Below the pieces are notes generated by a model, which saw nothing but the letters and a program-made list of their open reading frames with translations, did no database searches and was not told where the DNA came from. The position numbers and the translations under genes were made by a program. DNA of 8,114 nucleotides from Planctomycetaceae bacterium (lineage in GTDB: Bacteria; Planctomycetota; Planctomycetia; Planctomycetales; Planctomycetaceae): positions 1-8,114 of the forward strand of contig JALWSL010000137.1 of assembly GCA_027080405.1 (NCBI GenBank). Direction: 5' to 3'. Positions 5,906 through 8,114 of the stretch are shown one piece after another; position 1 is the first letter of the stretch; every line of letters starts with the position of its first letter.

Positions 5906-7906
5906 ATGGTTTCATTGATGGGCAGTAGGCAGAGCAGTCAGCAGAGTTGGTTAAAGCGATCCGATTGGCAGCAGGGAATTGCTGCCTTGGAAGACCGTGC
6001 TTCGATTGAAGTGATACTGCATTGTTTGCACGAATCTGTCAAGCATCTCGAATCGCCCCCTGCGGAGAGACCGCTTCGTCATCTTGAGTATCTCTTGGGG
6101 ATTATTCAGGGGCATCTGGGTTGCCAGGGGATTGGTCTGTTTTCTCGCAATCCCGAGTGGGAAGCTGCCATCAAACTGGGCGGTCGCTCTTTGGGGAAAC
6201 CCGATCCGGATTGGCTTGATCAAGTGCAGCGGAAAGATTCTTGCGGATTCGTTCCCGATGTTCCTGCAACTGGTTGGGGGCAGATTGCTTCCCCGTTTCG
6301 CGGAGCGATGGAAACGCTTCATTGGGAAGTACTTGTTGTATCGGGGAGGTACATTAACGAAAAGTCACTTGCAACTGTCGCATTACTGGTGCAGTTTCTG
6401 GAGCCGATTGGCGAGCTTGTTTCCCTGTCCTGTACCATGAAAGATGAAGTAGCGAAGTTGTCCGGACTTTGCCGACATTTTACGGATTTGCTTCATGCGC
6501 AAAGTCCCGATCAACTCTTGGAGTTGCTTGCCGAGCAGGCGACGTCACTGTTGGGTTGTGAACGTGCCACCATTTTTATTCGCGATTCGCGAACAGGGCA
6601 GTTAGTCGGCAGTCCTGCCACCGGTTTGGAAGATGGTTCCCTGATCATACCGGAAGAGACAGGAATTGTTGGAGAGGTGGTTCAGACAGGAAAAGCGTTG
6701 ATTGTTGCTGATGTTGAATCCGACTCCCGTTTTGAAAATCTGGTTGACAGGCAGACCGGCTTCCGTACCCGAAATATTCTTTGTGTGCCGTTGTTCGAGG
6801 AATCGGGGAATGTGGTGGGGGCTTTTGAGTGTCTGAACAAGTCGGCAGGCTGTTTTACGGAACGCGACCGATCCAGTCTCGAGTTGCTGGCTCGTCACGC
6901 CACGATTTCCATTTTACAGGCTCAAGCGGAGCAGGAGTTGCTGAGCAGGCAGCGTGAAATGCAATCCGAAAAAAGCTCCCAGTGTGAGCTGGTCGGCGAA
7001 AGCGTCGCGACTCAGGCAGTCCGCTCTTCTGTGGAAAGCCTCTGTTCGAGTCGGTTGCCGGTTTTGATTACCGGTGAAACAGGAACCGGAAAAGAAACCG
7101 TTGCCCGTGCACTGCACTATCGGGGCGATCGGTCGGATCAACCATTTGTCGTTATTGACTGTTCCCACTGGGCTGGGCCTCCCGAGCCGGAAAAACAAAC
7201 CTGTTTTCTCAAGGAGTTGGAACGGGCTGATGGTGGTACCCTGTTTTTGGATGATATCGATTTACTCGCATGCGACCATCAACGAACGATTCTTGCTCTC
7301 ATGGAGCAGGGGAGGATTACAGAAGCGGAAAGCGCAAAGGGAGTTGCGATGGATGTGGATATTCGAGTGATTGCCGCGACTCAATCGCAATTGATGGATC
7401 AGGTTCTGGAGGGAAAGTTTCAGGAGGAACTTTACCTTCGCCTGAAAGCCGTTTCGATCAATTTGCCGCCGTTGAGGGAGCGCCAGGACGATATCGAGCC
7501 ACTCATCCTGCTCTATCTGGAAATATATCGAAAGCAGGCAAAGAGGAAATCGCTGACCTGTTCTCCGAAAGCGATGGAGAGACTGGTTGAATACTCATGG
7601 CCGGGCAATGTGCGAGAGCTGAAAAACATGGCGGAACGACTCGCGTTCGTCGGGAGTTGCGATGAAATCTCGCCCGAAAATATCGCACTACTTTGTGGTA
7701 TGGAGATGGAGGGCAGTAACGCTTCCGCCTCCGAAGGATTGGCCGAAGCGACACTTGATTTCCAACAGCGCTATATCCGTCTTGCAATCGCCAGATCGAA
7801 AGGGAATATGACTGCAGCGGCCCGGATGCTCGGCTTGCATCGTTCCAACCTGTATCGGAAAATGCGACAACTGAAAATGGCAGAAGCCAAACAGGAACAG
7901 GAATAA
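5906..7906 (+). CDS. GAF / AAA+ / Fis-HTH transcriptional regulator lacking the GAFTGA loop
   Basis: The product has 666 residues. Residues 55-175 look like a divergent GAF-type domain. Residues 195-338 are a typical GAF sensor (LLELLAEQATSLLGCERATI, ETGIVGEVVQTGK, RNILCVPLF, VVGAFECLNK, FTERD). Residues 362-598 form the AAA+ domain of sigma-54 activators, with Walker A GETGTGKE (390-397), Walker B GGTLFLDD (443-450), DIRVIAAT (485-492), LYLRLKAVSINLPPLRERQ (509-527) and WPGNVRELKN (565-574). The C-terminus is a Fis helix-turn-helix (618-656, with NMTAAARMLGLHRSNLYRK). Between CS (419-420) and ADGGTLF only about 20 residues occur, where family members have about 40 including ESELFGHEKGAFTGA. 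That sigma-54 contact loop is absent. As in TyrR, which also lacks it, the protein may work without sigma-54. The ligand is unknown. Start choice is open: GAGG lies 1 base before ATG 5906 and 13 before ATG 5918. Confidence 0.92.
   Translation: MVSLMGSRQSSQQSWLKRSDWQQGIAALEDRASIEVILHCLHESVKHLESPPAERPLRHLEYLLGIIQGHLGCQGIGLFSRNPEWEAAIKLGGRSLGKPDPDWLDQVQRKDSCGFVPDVPATGWGQIASPFRGAMETLHWEVLVVSGRYINEKSLATVALLVQFLEPIGELVSLSCTMKDEVAKLSGLCRHFTDLLHAQSPDQLLELLAEQATSLLGCERATIFIRDSRTGQLVGSPATGLEDGSLIIPEETGIVGEVVQTGKALIVADVESDSRFENLVDRQTGFRTRNILCVPLFEESGNVVGAFECLNKSAGCFTERDRSSLELLARHATISILQAQAEQELLSRQREMQSEKSSQCELVGESVATQAVRSSVESLCSSRLPVLITGETGTGKETVARALHYRGDRSDQPFVVIDCSHWAGPPEPEKQTCFLKELERADGGTLFLDDIDLLACDHQRTILALMEQGRITEAESAKGVAMDVDIRVIAATQSQLMDQVLEGKFQEELYLRLKAVSINLPPLRERQDDIEPLILLYLEIYRKQAKRKSLTCSPKAMERLVEYSWPGNVRELKNMAERLAFVGSCDEISPENIALLCGMEMEGSNASASEGLAEATLDFQQRYIRLAIARSKGNMTAAARMLGLHRSNLYRKMRQLKMAEAKQEQE
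7899..7903 (+). promoter_or_regulatory. Ribosome binding site for the gene at 7913
   Basis: AGGAA inside the last codons of the regulator lies 9 bases before ATG 7913. It is the best-placed ribosome binding site in the right part of the window and the main support for translation coupled to the regulator. Confidence 0.5.
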
Positions 7907-7912
7907 ACCGTT

Positions 7913-8114
7913 ATGCCTTCCGTTCTGGTTGGCCACCGTTCTGATTCCCCTCCGTTCGGTCACCTGGTAATAAGTGTGAAACGGAAGATGCAAACTTCCC
8001 GGTTTTTCCGTTCTGTTTCGACCGGTTGTCAACCACTGAGGTTATCGCGTCTTGTCTCGCAAAGGACTTCACTCAAACGGCTGCGGTTTTTGCTGTATCG
8101 AGCAGTTTTTGTAT
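7913..8114 (+). CDS. Start of an unidentified gene, possibly a lipoprotein or membrane protein (C-terminus outside window)
   Basis: The frame is open for 67 codons from ATG 7913 to the right edge, starting MPSVLVGHRSDSPPFGHL. It begins 6 bases after the regulator's stop and has a good ribosome binding site, so it is probably in the same transcript. A second in-frame ATG at 7988 would give MQTSRFF as N-terminus but has GGAAG directly abutting it. The visible part is basic and rich in Arg and Ser. It turns hydrophobic only at the very end (RFLLYRAVFV), which would fit a long n-region before a signal peptide or membrane segment. In other planctomycetes I recall an LptE-like outer-membrane lipoprotein gene after such regulators, but nothing visible here proves it. 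An open stretch this long could still be chance. Confidence 0.5.
   Translation, partial: MPSVLVGHRSDSPPFGHLVISVKRKMQTSRFFRSVSTGCQPLRLSRLVSQRTSLKRLRFLLYRAVFV

Overview
The window looks like a piece of a Planctomycetota chromosome, probably from the Gimesia/Rubinisphaera side of the Planctomycetaceae. That is an inference from gene content: an exported prenyltransferase/squalene-oxidase-repeat toroid protein, a long secreted acetylxylan-esterase-like alpha/beta hydrolase, a type III pantothenate kinase and a GAF/AAA+/Fis regulator. Base composition is moderate (about half G+C by eye), with no strong codon bias.

Left two thirds, read on the minus strand. The kinase gene coaX (4479-5291) is followed by the two-domain secreted hydrolase (2132-4138), then after a 530-base gap by the toroid protein (561-1601), then by an exported protein that runs off the left edge (1-510). 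The last two are only 50 bases apart and are probably one transcript, driven by a promoter at about 1627-1655. The hydrolase has a good active site in its first half and a second hydrolase-like half whose nucleophile position is alanine.

Middle and right, read on the plus strand. A small gene of the antibiotic-biosynthesis-monooxygenase (ABM) type (5409-5851) diverges from coaX and is clearly broken. It carries a premature TAA, a 9-base tandem duplication that shifts the frame, and an 88-base insertion. The inserted sequence has a second copy, about 79% identical over its best-aligned 68 bases, in the gap between coaX and the hydrolase (4196-4281). This suggests a small dispersed element with no genes of its own. 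A strong hairpin with a T-run follows the broken gene and sits directly in front of the next gene.

That next gene (5906-7906) encodes a regulator with two sensory domains, an AAA+ domain of the sigma-54 activator type and a Fis-type helix-turn-helix. The stretch that should hold the GAFTGA sigma-54 contact loop is missing. A further reading frame (from 7913) starts 6 bases after it behind a good ribosome binding site and runs off the right edge.

The points most worth a second look are the small repeat element and the gene it interrupts, the regulator without a GAFTGA loop, the palindrome/terminator in front of that regulator, and an unexplained intergenic region (1602-2131) rich in inverted repeats. 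I see no RNA genes, CRISPR arrays, transposase genes or replication origin.
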